Shown: positions 50,534 to 60,290, numbered from the stretch's first letter. The stretch: DNA of 64,000 nucleotides from Tetraselmis striata (GCA_006384855.1 VCJN01001743.1:1-64000), one strand, 5' to 3'. The notes: generated from the letters alone by a model not told the origin. Numbers and translations: made by a program.

Positions 50534-52393
50534 GTCAGATGTAGTCATCTAGAGGTTTACAGTACTTAGCAATGTTGTACTGCGCACGATCCCCGCGGTC
50601 GGCGCACGGACTGGGGCCTGCCGGCCCGCACCAGCACCACGACCTGAGGGATCCACCCTCGGGCACCGGCACTCTCTGCTTTGCGCTCGCCTCAACCGGC
50701 TCGCGCAAGCAGTCTCGACTCTAGCAGTCGAGCAGAGTGTCAGCTTACTCTATGCCGACTCGGACCCGAGCCTCAGCCTCCCGAGACGCTACACCTTCCC
50801 CGCCCCGCGACAGCAGGATGCCCCCTCGTCCTGTACCGGAAGACGCCCTAGTCGACGACGCCCTGGGCGGCGCCACTGCGGCATCCATCGCGGAATTGGA
50901 GAAACGCCTGACGGCCCAAGCGAAAGCCCTGGAGAAGCGGCTGGCCGAGCAGTTCGAGGCGGCTCCGGCCGCCTTACTCGCTCGATTGGCTCCTCCCGTG
51001 CTATCGCCTCCTCCCAAAGGCACCCAGCCAGCCATTCCCGCGGGCGCGCCTGCGCCCGAGGGTGGTGAGCAAGGAGCGCAAGAGCCCCTTCCTGCTGAGC
51101 TGGACGCACTCGACACCGAGCTCGAGTACGTCGACTTCGCCTACTTCGGTCAAGTCCCCCCTTCCGGTCTGGAGCCACCCCCACGCGACGGCGACGAGCC
51201 TCGCTTGTGGATTCTGACCGACGACGACACCGAATTGGAAAAACGCCTGACGGCCCAAGCGATAGCCCTGGAGAAGCGGCTGGCCGAGCAGTTCGAGGCA
51301 GCTACGGCCGCCTTACTCGCTCGACTGGCTCCTCCCGTGCAACCGCCTCCTCCCAAAGGCACCCAGCCAGCCATTCCCGCGGGCGCGCCTGCGCCCGAGG
51401 GTGGTGAGCAAGGAGCGCAAGAGCCCCTTCCTGCTGAGCTGGACGCACTCGACACCGAGCTCGAGTACGTCGACTTCGCCTACTTCGGTCGAGTCCCCCC
51501 TTCCGGTCTGGAGCCACCCCCACGCGACGGCGACGAGCCTCGCTTGTGGATTCTGACCGACGACACCGCCGCCCGCGGCCTCGCGGAGCAGCGGGGTCTG
51601 ACAGCGTACGACAAGTACCTGTATCTTCGCTGTTATGCTAAGGCCTGCGGCCAATCCCTGGCGGTACGGCCGTCGCTGCAGTACAGTGTACAGCACCTGG
51701 GCCGCCCGTCCCGCGCACGGCGCCCGCGCCCGGGCTCTGGAGCGCCCTGGACGGTGTCGATGGCGGCCGAGCCCCACCTTCTTGCCGACCTCTCTCCGGC
51801 GCCGGCCTGCCGACCAAGTTTTGGAGCGTCTCTCCGCTGGAGCCTTCCTCCGCTTGGTCCTTTTCAGCCACTCCCACTGACTGGCTGCGGGACGCCTGCC
51901 TGGCGGCGGGCGCCCAGCCGCCCCCCAGTGTCACGTGGGCATCGCACAGGTTGCGCAAAGGCACGGCCTCGGCAGCAAGCTGCTATGCTGTGTTTCTGCT
52001 GCTAGCTCGTCCCCGTCCGGCCGCTACACTTCGCTACCTGTGCAAGCCTTTGGCTTTCTTCTCTGGCAAATCGTGCCTCCTTGGGTGAATGGTCAGATGT
52101 AGTCATCTAGAGGTTTACAGTACTTAGCAATGTTGTACTGCGCACGATCCCCGCGCGCGGTCGGCGCACGGACTGGGGCCTGCCGGCCCGCACCAGCACC
52201 ACGACCTGAGGGATCCACCCTCGGGCACCGGCACTCTCTGCTTTGCGCTCGCCTCAACCGGCTCGCGCACCCACCCACCCACAGCCATCTTTCTGCGCTA
52301 GGAGACACCCAGGCCAAGCATGTGGTTCTCGTCTTAGCCTCCAATGTAAGCAAGCTGACATTCTTTGGCAAATCGTGCCTCCTTGGGTAAATG
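50534..52393 (+). mobile_element. Short PAT derivative (no RT) inside the transposon TIR
   Basis: 1.86 kb: A1 (50534-50704), one ORF, B1 (52061-52091), A2 (52092-52266), B2 (52363-52393), all homologous to the PAT element at 36805-41702. RT, RNase H and methylase are absent; the ORF keeps Gag N-terminal text and a trace of recombinase. It sits between cacatctg and aatctcacag of the transposon TIR with no target duplication. It is a deletion derivative that was mobilised, presumably in trans. Confidence 0.88.
50737..52005 (+). CDS. Gag-derived ORF of the PAT derivative (422 aa)
   Basis: The N-terminal part matches the PAT Gag: MPPRPVPEDALVDDALGG, then a coiled-coil-like AELEKRLTAQAKALEKRL. 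About 113 residues (339 bases) are duplicated in tandem: gaattggagaaacgcctgac at 50893 and gaattggaaaaacgcctgac at 51232, each ending in PRLWILTDD. After residue ~300 the frame passes into sequence related to the recombinase region in another phase, so the last third is probably not a natural domain. It could still act as a Gag-like protein. Treated as part of a derivative element. Confidence 0.6.
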   Translation: MSAYSMPTRTRASASRDATPSPPRDSRMPPRPVPEDALVDDALGGATAASIAELEKRLTAQAKALEKRLAEQFEAAPAALLARLAPPVLSPPPKGTQPAIPAGAPAPEGGEQGAQEPLPAELDALDTELEYVDFAYFGQVPPSGLEPPPRDGDEPRLWILTDDDTELEKRLTAQAIALEKRLAEQFEAATAALLARLAPPVQPPPPKGTQPAIPAGAPAPEGGEQGAQEPLPAELDALDTELEYVDFAYFGRVPPSGLEPPPRDGDEPRLWILTDDTAARGLAEQRGLTAYDKYLYLRCYAKACGQSLAVRPSLQYSVQHLGRPSRARRPRPGSGAPWTVSMAAEPHLLADLSPAPACRPSFGASLRWSLPPLGPFQPLPLTGCGTPAWRRAPSRPPVSRGHRTGCAKARPRQQAAMLCFCC

Positions 52394-52522
52394 AATCTCA
52401 CAGTGGGTGGGTGGGTGGGAGTTCTTGAAACTGTACTACAGAGTCTGGGCACGGATGTATAGAGTTTTTCCACAATAACGCTTAAGTACTAGCTTTTTGG
52501 CACCCCGGCCAGTGGAGGCTGG

Positions 52523-53000
52523 ATTTCACAAGGATCGTCTGGTTTGCCGAAGAATGCCAGGTCTGGTTACAAGTTGTGATATTCAGGAATTTGCAGGCAT
52601 ACAATCCCACAGCCAGGGAGGGTTGGGCGGGCTGTGGTGCGCTCGATGGAGCGTGCCACAGCAAAGGAGAGTGACCGGTCGGTCCGCCGTGAAGGCAGGT
52701 GGTGGCTCTGACCGGCCCCCGCAATCGTGCGCGCGCACACGCGCGCTACGGGCGCCGCGCCAGGGCTATCTCGTACAGGTAGAGAAACCCCGTAAACTAG
52801 TTTAAAACATTTCACAAGGATCGTCTGGTTTGCCGACTAGAAAATGCCGGGCGCAGCAGGCCACGGGCGGGGGTCACGGGCGGGAATGTTGAAGGCGACG
52901 ACAGGCCAGCGGGGTGCGCCCACAGGAAGGCGGTCGCCGGTACGGCCAGGAATGAAGAGGTCGTGGCGCTGCTTCCAAGAGCGCATGTCGGAGCACATAT
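52523..53000 (-). mobile_element. Terminal remnant of another DIRS-order element
   Basis: aaggatcgtctggtttgccg at 52530 and again at 52815 are B2 and B1 around an A2-like segment that ends aaactagttta, as in the YR family. On the minus strand just beyond, DLFIPGRTGD and WPVVAFNIPA match the end of the PAT RT/methylase protein (DLFFPG, WSVVAF). The remainder of the element is gone. Fossil. Confidence 0.65.
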
Positions 53001-53640
53001 TTGTAAATATAAATGGCGAGGGTAGTGAATCGCCCTCCTGAGTTAGAGTTTATTGTAGGGCTGTAAACACCCTACAGCCCTAAAACCGCTGTCAAACCCG
53101 TGCATCACGCGCGTCGCGCGCGTTTTAATTGATGAAAATCCGTGGCCCGCCCCGGTTTATTCAATGGCGGAGAGAGGGCGCGCAGCCACATTGCCGAAAT
53201 GATGATATGTCTTAATTACAAACGTTTTGGGAGACTCATGAGTACAGACAGCCTAAGCGGGAAATTGAACAAAGTGAGGGGAGGATTGGAGTGGCTGTCG
53301 CGGCGCGACCCCATGGTGGGTGCGCCGCGACAAAGGAAGTTGGGGACAGGTAAGCCCCCTGGTGCTTTCAAGCACACGACAAAGCAACATACGGGAGCAG
53401 CGCTACCCGGGATGGCTGCGTCTGTATAACCGAGCTGTAAAAACGAGGCTATGGAAAGCGCACCTAGGGTTGCCAGGTCCTAGCAGGTCATCCATGCATT
53501 ATTCAGCCTGGGAGTGTTCTTTTTATTTCTATACTACCGCACGTGTCCATAGCATGTACTCGTAGTATGTCTCTCACGACATGCCCCGTGCATGTCGCTC
53601 ACGCAGCAAGTAAGACACATATACAATGCCCAGCATGCCG
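53001..53640. other. Spacer with a short hairpin; no supported gene
   Basis: A 9-base hairpin tagggctgt / acagcccta lies at 53056-53082. A 95-codon plus frame at 53142-53429 matches nothing known to me. From about 53540 the sequence is the 3' flank of the ankyrin family (gtactcgtagtatgtctctc). Confidence 0.45.
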
Positions 53641-53990
53641 CATTGTGCCCTTTTTAGGATCTGCAACAGCTTTACATGCCCTGAAGTATCCACTCCATTA
53701 CGGCATCATGTCCACTTTGCGTTGGCGGCGTGAAGGCACGGATTCCTATCCCGGGGGCAGCCCTGCTCCCTCGCCCACTGCAGTAGCTCCAGGTGTCCTC
53801 CCCTGGCCGCAGCAATGCAGGTAAATACATTCCAGGGGCAGCCCTGCTCCCTCGCCCACTGCAGCACCGCCAGGTGTCCGCCCCAGGCTGCGGCATCGCA
53901 TGTGTTCTCATTCCGGGGGCAGCCCTGCTCCCTCGCCCACTGCAGCAGCTCCAGATGTCCGTATGCGGCTGCGGCAGAGGTCGCATTGTG
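53641..53990 (-). pseudogene. 3' fragment of an ankyrin-repeat gene
   Basis: Holds the conserved downstream sequence gcattgtgccc and about four 27-residue repeats on the minus strand, then runs into the 3' end of the next gene (second gcattgtgcc at 53979). It is a truncated tandem paralogue of 54015-55274. Confidence 0.7.
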
Positions 53991-54014
53991 CCTTTTAAAG
54001 GATCTGCAACAGCT

Positions 54015-55274
54015 TTACATGCTCTGAAGTATCCACTCCGCTACGGCATCATGTCCCATGACCCTTGATTCATCAAGGCACGAATTCCTATCCCAGGGGC
54101 AGCCCTGCTCCCTCGCCCACTGCAGCACCGCCAGGTGTCCGCCTTCGGCTGCAGCAGAGCATGTGCGTTCATTCCAGGGGCAGCCCTGCCCCCTCGCCCA
54201 CTGCAGGACCGCCAGGTGTCCGCCTTCAGCTGCAGAAGAGCAGGTGTCCTCATTCCAGGGGCAGCCCTGCCCCCTCGCCCACTGCAGCACCTCCAGATGT
54301 CCGCCTTCGGCTGCAGCAGAGCAGGTGCGTGCATCCCAGGGGCAGCCCTGCTCCCTCGCCCATTGCAGCACCGCCAGGTGTCCGCCCCAGGCAGCAGCAT
54401 CGCATGTGTCCTCATTCCAGGGGCAGCCCTGATCCCTCGCCCACTGCAGCAGCTCCAGGCGTCCGTGCCGGGCTGCCTCCATGCATGTCACCTCATTCCA
54501 GGGGAAGCCCTGCTCTCTCATCCACTGCAGCACCGCCAGCTGCCCCGCCCCGACTGCAGCAGAGCAAGTGCGTTCATTCCAGGGGCAGCCCTGCTCCCTC
54601 GCCCACTGCAGCACCGCCAGGTGTCCGCCCCAAGCTGCAGCAGAGCATGTGCGTGCATTCCAGGGGCAGCCCTGCTCCCTCATCCACCGCACCACCGCCA
54701 GGTGTCCGCCTTTGGCTGCAGCAGAGCAAGTGCGTTCAGTCCAGGGGCAGCCCTGCTCCTTCGCCCACTGCAGCACCGCCAGGTGTCCGCCCCCGGCTGC
54801 AGCAGAGCAGGTGCGTGCATCCCAGGAGCAGCCCTGCCCCCTCGCCCAATGCAGCACCTCCAGCTGCCCTGCCTCGGCGGCCCAACAAGTTGTCTTGTAA
54901 GGCTGCTTGGGCAGATCCCAGCCGCGGGACTGCACGCCCCATTGCAGCACGCCCAGCCTGCCGTCCACCACCGCCGCCCTCACCACCCGCTCGTCGTCCA
55001 CCAAAGCGCAGCCCTGCTCCACCGCCCACTCCAGCAGCTTCACCCGGGACGTAAACACCCGCGGGTCCATCCGTCGGCGGCCGTTGCCATCTGCCGCGTC
55101 ATCTTCGCGCGCGCGCTGCACGCCGACGCAAGACGCCCGGCACACGCCCCGCAGCACGCCCTGCCAGCTGCCACCGTCGGCGCCGCGCAGGTGTTCCGCC
55201 ACCAGCTTCCACTCGTCCGGCGACAGCGCCATGGTACTATGTGGCCACTGCGCCACGGCGCCGGCAGGCGGCAC
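54015..55274 (-). CDS. F-box-like/ankyrin-repeat protein, gene 1 (419 aa)
   Basis: Open throughout. The first 40 residues (MALSPDEWKLVAEHLRGADG ... VLRGVCRASC) have the shape of an F-box (LPxE/DLWxxVxxHL ... xLRxVCR), which would link the protein to a ubiquitin ligase if real. About 11 ankyrin-like repeats of 27 residues follow, such as AEGGHLAVLQWAREQGCPWN plus ERTCSAA, a form common in algae and oomycetes that usually mediates protein binding. The C terminus is a conserved CLDESRVMGHDAVAEWILQ. The upstream Met at 55274 is open, but the Met at 55232 (MALSPDEW) is shared by all paralogues and preferred. Substrate unknown. It lies in a tandem cluster with fragments on its 3' side. Confidence 0.75.
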   Translation of the reverse strand: MPPAGAVAQWPHSTMALSPDEWKLVAEHLRGADGGSWQGVLRGVCRASCVGVQRAREDDAADGNGRRRMDPRVFTSRVKLLEWAVEQGCALVDDERVVRAAVVDGRLGVLQWGVQSRGWDLPKQPYKTTCWAAEAGQLEVLHWARGQGCSWDARTCSAAAGGGHLAVLQWAKEQGCPWTERTCSAAAKGGHLAVVRWMREQGCPWNARTCSAAAWGGHLAVLQWAREQGCPWNERTCSAAVGAGQLAVLQWMREQGFPWNEVTCMEAARHGRLELLQWARDQGCPWNEDTCDAAAWGGHLAVLQWAREQGCPWDARTCSAAAEGGHLEVLQWARGQGCPWNEDTCSSAAEGGHLAVLQWARGQGCPWNERTCSAAAEGGHLAVLQWAREQGCPWDRNSCLDESRVMGHDAVAEWILQSM

Positions 55275-55793
55275 GTCGCGTGCTAGCAGAGCGGGCGCTG
55301 GAAATGCAGGAGTTCGACTCGCCGCCAGAATCTCGTCGCGGTTATTGATATCCAGGCGTGCCAGGGTAGAGCAGAGCTTTCAGCGCAGCCCCGGCGACGT
55401 GGCTGTGCAACGCTCGCCCTAAGCGAGATGCGGTGTGGTGCAACGAGGCGGCAAGCTGCTGAGACAAAGGAAGTGGGACTTCAGCTGGAGGCTTTCCCTG
55501 TGACCAAACTCACGACAGCCTTGGATTGAGGGGCGAGAAGCAGAAAAGCGCAACAGCGCGCGGGGCCGGCATGGCGCAACCACGACCTACCTATGTGTAC
55601 TTTTTGGTTACAGGGAGAGCGTCCAGAGAATGCACGCAAACTACTGGGGAAGGAAAAAGCCTACATTTAAGCAAAACCCTCTTAGCGCCGGGCCGCGGGG
55701 CCCGGCGATGCGGCAGGTAATTGTCGGCCGGCCGACCTACCTATCGAACCCCCACTTCTTTTTGTTTGTCCCGCCCCCGGGCCGGGACAGGAC
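55275..55793. other. Upstream flank of ankyrin gene 1; nothing firm
   Basis: Contains ggttacagggagagcgtcca at 55603-55622, the dispersed core also seen as a 38-base insertion at 10830-10867. No promoter I would defend. Confidence 0.4.
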
Positions 55794-56044
55794 TGGCACC
55801 AGTGAAACATAATTACATGAGCTAGCGCAGCAGAAGGCGATATCAGGAAATCACCAAAAAAAAGGACAATCAGAAAGGTCCTCTACAACGACTGCGAGGT
55901 GGAAGCAGTAACATGAGAAGACGCAGAATGAGAACGAATGGCACCAGTGAAACCCTTGCTGCAGCGTCTCTACGACGGCCCTTTGGGCAGCGATACCTGT
56001 ACAGTTTAAAATACGGAAAGCCCTGGGTACATATAGGCCCTATC
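55784..56044 (+). repeat. Dispersed repeat D, copy 3 (interrupted by a LINE fragment)
   Basis: gccgggacaggactggcacc, then after the insertion cttgctgcagcgtctctacg and tacggaaagccctgggta, matching 41729-41823. The repeat is split by 55809-55938. Confidence 0.75.
55809..55938 (-). mobile_element. 130-base LINE-A-type 3' fragment with target duplication
   Basis: Matches the 3' terminal region of LINE-A (197-310), in the same minus orientation. Flanked by tggcaccagtgaaac at 55794-55808 and 55939-55953, a 15-base target duplication. Extreme 5' truncation is typical of LINE insertion. Confidence 0.8.
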
Positions 56045-57520
56045 GACGCAAAGCAGAGAGCTCTCAATTCTGCCAAAAGATATCACATCTCTTACAACGT
56101 TTGGCACAGGGGCTCAGCAGGCCTAATAGCACGTCCGAAAGGGTCGGGAAGGGTGGGTTGCGCTAGCTGGAAGCTGGCGCAAAGGCAGAAGGTGGAGATA
56201 CCGCCGCGTCGTGGGGCGTCATGTAGGGGTGAGGGATGGACGTGGGCACACGGCAGTAGCGTCCTAGCCGCGTACGGCGGAATTTATGACGTCAGGTAAC
56301 ACCCGTCGTATTTAGCCTCATGCAATTCAAACCTCTATAATTCTCAATATGACCATAAGCAAAGCAGGGAGCTCGAAGTTTTGCCATCATGTCGCCACTA
56401 CTTGGCGTGGCAGCCTGGCTAGTTGGCCGCCCAAGGGGATCAACCAGTCAAAGAGGTGCCATGCTGCCGGACACGGCAGCATTGTTGGTCGAGCACCACG
56501 CTGGACTGCATCGCCTAGCCGCCGAAGTACTTGATATGTTGCATCGTCACACCGATCACGTACGCGGCTGTAGTTGCCCCCTTCCGGAGGGAGTGGGACG
56601 TCCATGCGAACCCTGCGGGGGGGGGGGGGGGGGGGGGGGGGACTCTTGCACGGTTGTAAGTACTACTAGTTGCAGTTAGCTGATGAGGGTGTCCGCCGTC
56701 CATTTTGCCTGCCACTCGCGCTGGTTGATGGTCTATCGCGCCGCTGGCACGCGCCCGCTAGCGAACACCTGACGGGTGGCATCACAATAGTGCAGCAGCT
56801 CCGCGATGTCGGCATGCGCTGACGCCGGCAGCTGACACAACAACTTCTTGCTTGCATCCGCGCCAAGCTGGCCTTTCCGGCAACGATGGTATAGGGGGTC
56901 AGGAGGATGATTCCGCCGTCCGGTCCGACCGTGAGGTCTCCCGTCCGACACTCCACCCCCGCTCCGCCGCGGCGGAAAAACAGACAAAGCACTACGACTG
57001 CCAGGCTGGCGCGGAACAGCTCCATGCGCGCCACGGTACCCGGGTCCGTGCCCCAGGTAAGTCCCAACTCCAGTCGCAGGGCTTTTGCCAGGGTCAGGGC
57101 TTTCAGCACCACATGCACGGGCAATGGGGCCTGCATCAACTCGGGGTGTAGCGTCACTCGCGACGCCGCAAGGGTGTCACTGCACTATTGTGATGCCACC
57201 CGTCAGGTGTTCGCTGGCGGACGCGTGTTAGCGGCGCGATAGACCATCAACCGGCGCGAGTGGCAGGAAAAATGGACGGCGGACACCCTCATCAGCTGGC
57301 TGCAACTAGTACTCACAGCCGTGCAAGAGCCCTGCTCACCAGATCGCCCAGAGCCATGGGCTCCCGGCCGTGGTCCTTGAACAAGTTGATGACGGCCGAC
57401 AGGTAAGGCTGCAAGCTGGAGGCCTTGATCGGCCCCAAGTTGCCCAACCACGTGACAGACCGTGCCACAGTCCCGGGGTCTGCACGTTGAGGCTTGTTAC
57501 GTAACGTCAAAGTGTCTTAT
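56045..57520 (-). mobile_element. Decayed YR element, third family
   Basis: B2-like (56047-56083), an A2-like zone and B1-like (gcaaagcagggagctcgaag, 56357) on the left, then minus-strand tyrosine-recombinase text: AWTSHSLRKGATTAAYVIGV, FFRRGGAGVECRTGDL (Arg I block) and PYLSAVINLFKDHGREPMA. The right part with A1 and any Gag or RT is missing. Old, with several breaks and a long poly(G) run. Confidence 0.75.
56619..56641. repeat. Poly(G) run of about 23 bases
   Basis: Uninterrupted G tract inside the recombinase fossil. Confidence 0.95.
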
Positions 57521-57605
57521 GGGTGCGTTGGCATCCGTACTAAAACATGATCTTTGGAGTGACAGTGCCATTTATTCATGACGTGAAACACACCCAAGCC
57601 CACCG

Positions 57606-57994
57606 TCAGACACCGCATCCCTTGCCATTGTTTTCTTGTTGACCAAGCCGCATCCCCGAGCCGCCACCCACGCCAGAAGCCGCACCCTCGCCGTCAACAT
57701 CTGCAGGTCCCTCCGGCCCCGGCCCTCGTACGCGGGATCTGCACGCCGATGCGTGCTGCCACCGTCGGCGCCGCGCCGGTGCTCCGCCACCAGCGTCCAC
57801 TCGTCCGGAGTCAGCGCCATGGTGCGAGGTGGCCACTGCACCACGGCACCGGCAGACGGCTTGTCGCGTGCTAGCAGAGCGGGGCCTAGAAATGCGGGAC
57901 CTTGCCGGGCGGTGTGCAAGATAGTATCCTCGTTGTGATCCCGACCAGGCACAGCCGGGGCGGGCGGGTTCGTCAGGATCTTTGAGGCGCGCAC
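57606..57994 (-). pseudogene. N-terminal fragment of an F-box-like/ankyrin gene
   Basis: MALTPDEWTLVAEHRRGADG at about 57820, then LTARVRLLAWVAARGCGLVN; the frame leaves the family after ~80 residues. Same cassette position as 31517-31860: directly downstream of an ankyrin gene's 3' flank. Truncated tandem paralogue. Confidence 0.65.
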
Positions 57995-58290
57995 AGCACG
58001 CTTTGTGCCGTTTTAAAACTGCTGTTTTATTTTTTCCGCGCCCCCGGGCGGACAAGACTCGCAACCATGAAGAGCGCCGTGCTGTCTTGGTCGTACCGCG
58101 AGGCGACACCAACACACCGACAAGGTTTTGGAATGCGCACCCGGTTCTAGCAGGGCATCAATACATTCTTCAGCCTGGGAGTGTTATAATTATACCTATA
58201 CTACCGCACGTGTCCATAGCATGTACTCGTAGTATATCTCTCGCGAAGCAAGTAGTACTATTCGGAGCCATCGATGCCGAGCAGGCCGCA
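57995..58290. other. 3' flank of ankyrin gene 2, duplicated at 32.0-32.3 kb
   Basis: gcgcacagcacgctttgtgc and the T-rich ctgttttattttttccgcg recur at 32040-32085, so the intergenic part travels with the gene cassette. No gene seen. Confidence 0.5.
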
Positions 58291-58319
58291 TTGTGCTCTT
58301 TATAGGGTCCGCAACAGTT

Positions 58320-60290
58320 TTACATGTTCTGCAGTATCCACCCCGCTACGGCATCATGTCCCATGACCGTTGCGGCATCAAGGCACGAATTCCTATCCCA
58401 GGGGCAGCCCTGCTCCCTCACCCACTGCAGCATCTCCAGGTGTCCGTCCCCAGCTGCCTCCAAGCATGTGTCCTCATTCCAGGGGCAGCCCTGCTCCCTC
58501 GCCCACTGCAGCATGGCCAGCTTCCCCGTCCTGGCTGCAGCAGAGCATGTGTGTTCATTCCAGGGGCAGCCCTGCTCCCTCGCCCACTGTAGCACCTCCA
58601 GGTGTCCGTGCTGGGCTGCAGCAAGGCAGGTGTCGTCATTCCAGGGGCAGCCTTGCTCCCTCGCCCACTGCAGCACCTCCAGGTGTCCGCACCGGGCAGC
58701 GTCGAAGCATGTATCCTCATTCCAGGGGCAGCCCTGCTGCCTCGCCCACTGCAGCACCTCCAGGTGTCCGTGCCGGGCCGCCAAAGAGCACGTACGTTCA
58801 TCCCACGGGCAGCCCTGCCCCCTCGCCCACTGCAGCATCGCCAGGCGTCCGCCCCCGGCTGCAACAAGGCAGGTGTCCTCATTCCAGGGGCAGCCCTGCT
58901 CCCTCGCCCACTGCAGCACCTCCATGTGTCCGCTCCGGGCTGCCTCCAAGCATGCCTCCTCATTCCAGGGGCAGCCCTGCTCCCTCGCCCACTGCAGCAC
59001 CTCCAAGTGTCCGCTCCGGGCAGCAGCAGAGCAGGTGCTAGCATCCCAGGGGCAGCCCTGCCCCCTCGCCCACTGCAGCACCTCCAGCTGCCCGCACCTG
59101 GCAGCATCAGAGCAGGTGTCCTCATCCCAGGGGCAGCCCTGCTCCCTCGCCCACTGCAGCATCTCCAGGTGTCCGTCCCCGGCCGCAACAGAGCATGTTT
59201 GTTCATCCCAGGGGAAGCCCTGCTCCCTCATCCACTGCAGCACCTCCAGCTTCCCCGTCCAAACTGCAAAAGAGCATGTGCCAGCATTCCAGGGGCATCC
59301 CTGCTCCCTCGCCCACAGCAGCAGCTCCAGGTGTCCGCGCGCGGCAGCAGCATCGCATGTGTCCTCATTCCAGGGGCAGCCTTGCTCCCTCGCCCACTGC
59401 AGCAGCTCCAGCTGCCCGCACCGGGCAGCAGCAGAGCAGGTGTCCTCATCCCAGGAGCAGCCCTGCTCCCTCGCCCACTGCAGCAGCTCCAGGTGTCCGC
59501 CCGCGGCTGCAGCAGCGCATGTCTCCTCATCCCAGGGGCAGCCCTGCTCCCTCGCCCACTGCAGCACCTCCAGGTGTCCGCCCCCGGCTGCATTAGCGCA
59601 TGTGCCTTCATTCCATGGGCAGCCCTGCTCCCTCATCCACCGCACCACCGCCAGCTGCCCCGCCCCAGCTGCAGCAGAGAATGTGAATACATTCCATGGG
59701 CAGCCCTGCTCCCTCGCCCACTGCAACACCGCCAGGTGTCCGCCCCCGGCTGCAGCAGAGCAGGTGCTAGCATCCCAGGGGCAGCCCTGCCCCCTCGCCC
59801 ACTGCAACACCGCCAGGTGTCCGCCCCGAGCTGCAGCAGAGCAGGTGCTAGCATCCCAGGGGCAGCCCTGCTCTCTTGCCCACTGCAGCACCTCCAGCTG
59901 CCCTGCCTCGGCGGCCCAACAAGTTGTCTTGTGATGCTGCTTGGGCAGATCCCAGCCGCGGGACTGCACGCCCCAATGCAGCACGCCCAGCCTGCCGTCC
60001 ACCACCGCCGCCCTCACCACCCGCTCGTCGTCCACCAAGGCGCAGCCCTGCTCCACCGCCCACTCCAGCAGCTCTACCCGAGACGTAAACACCCGCGGGT
60101 CCATCCGGCGGCGGCCGTTGCCATCCGCCGCGTCATCTTCGCGCGCGCGCTGCACGCCGACGCAAGACGCCCGGCACACGCCCCGCAGCACGCCGTGCCA
60201 GCTGCCACCGTCGGCGCCGCGCAGGTGTTCCGCCACCACCTTCCACTCGTCCGGCGACAGCGCCATGGTACTAGGCGGCCACTGCGCCAC
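58320..60290 (-). CDS. F-box-like/ankyrin-repeat protein, gene 2 (656 aa)
   Basis: Open over 1.97 kb. F-box-like start (MALSPDEWKVVAEHLRGADG, preferred start at 60266; the upstream Met at 60290 is also open), then VFTSRVELLEWAVEQGC and about 20 repeats of 27 residues (for example WAREQGCPWDEDTCSAAARC), each with Trp, Cys-Pro-Trp and Cys at fixed places, ending CLDAATVMGHDAVAGWILQ. The repeat is 81 bases at the DNA level, and the high GC leaves both other-strand frames open; only the minus frame has the family's N and C termini. It differs from gene 1 mainly in repeat number, so unequal exchange is likely. It probably binds a protein partner; function unknown. Confidence 0.8.
   Translation of the reverse strand: MAQWPPSTMALSPDEWKVVAEHLRGADGGSWHGVLRGVCRASCVGVQRAREDDAADGNGRRRMDPRVFTSRVELLEWAVEQGCALVDDERVVRAAVVDGRLGVLHWGVQSRGWDLPKQHHKTTCWAAEAGQLEVLQWAREQGCPWDASTCSAAARGGHLAVLQWARGQGCPWDASTCSAAAGGGHLAVLQWAREQGCPWNVFTFSAAAGAGQLAVVRWMREQGCPWNEGTCANAAGGGHLEVLQWAREQGCPWDEETCAAAAAGGHLELLQWAREQGCSWDEDTCSAAARCGQLELLQWAREQGCPWNEDTCDAAAARGHLELLLWAREQGCPWNAGTCSFAVWTGKLEVLQWMREQGFPWDEQTCSVAAGDGHLEMLQWAREQGCPWDEDTCSDAARCGQLEVLQWARGQGCPWDASTCSAAARSGHLEVLQWAREQGCPWNEEACLEAARSGHMEVLQWAREQGCPWNEDTCLVAAGGGRLAMLQWARGQGCPWDERTCSLAARHGHLEVLQWARQQGCPWNEDTCFDAARCGHLEVLQWAREQGCPWNDDTCLAAAQHGHLEVLQWAREQGCPWNEHTCSAAARTGKLAMLQWAREQGCPWNEDTCLEAAGDGHLEMLQWVREQGCPWDRNSCLDAATVMGHDAVAGWILQNM

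Larger units (their letters stand above)
43146..52405. mobile_element. 7-kb DNA transposon, copy 2, with PAT derivative in its right TIR
   Basis: Near-identical to 14921-21938. The left TIR starts CACTGTGAGATTCAG at 43146. The right TIR is split: gtcacatctg up to 50533, then the inserted element 50534-52393, then aatctcacagtg to 52405. A 3-base ggt on both sides (43143-43145 and 52406-52408) may be the target duplication, as CACTA elements make 3 bases. Main differences from copy 1 are expansion of a 30-base minisatellite, a local duplication at 46080-46345, homopolymer lengths and scattered substitutions. Confidence 0.8.

Noticed and set aside
53056-53082. tagggctgt hairpin as a transcription terminator
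   Set aside because: Eukaryotic context, no neighbouring gene end; left as a plain hairpin.
54065-55286. Plus-strand frames of 329 and 383 codons opposite ankyrin gene 1
   Set aside because: Same reason: repetitive Pro/Ala/Ser text with no domain, antisense to the recognised repeats.
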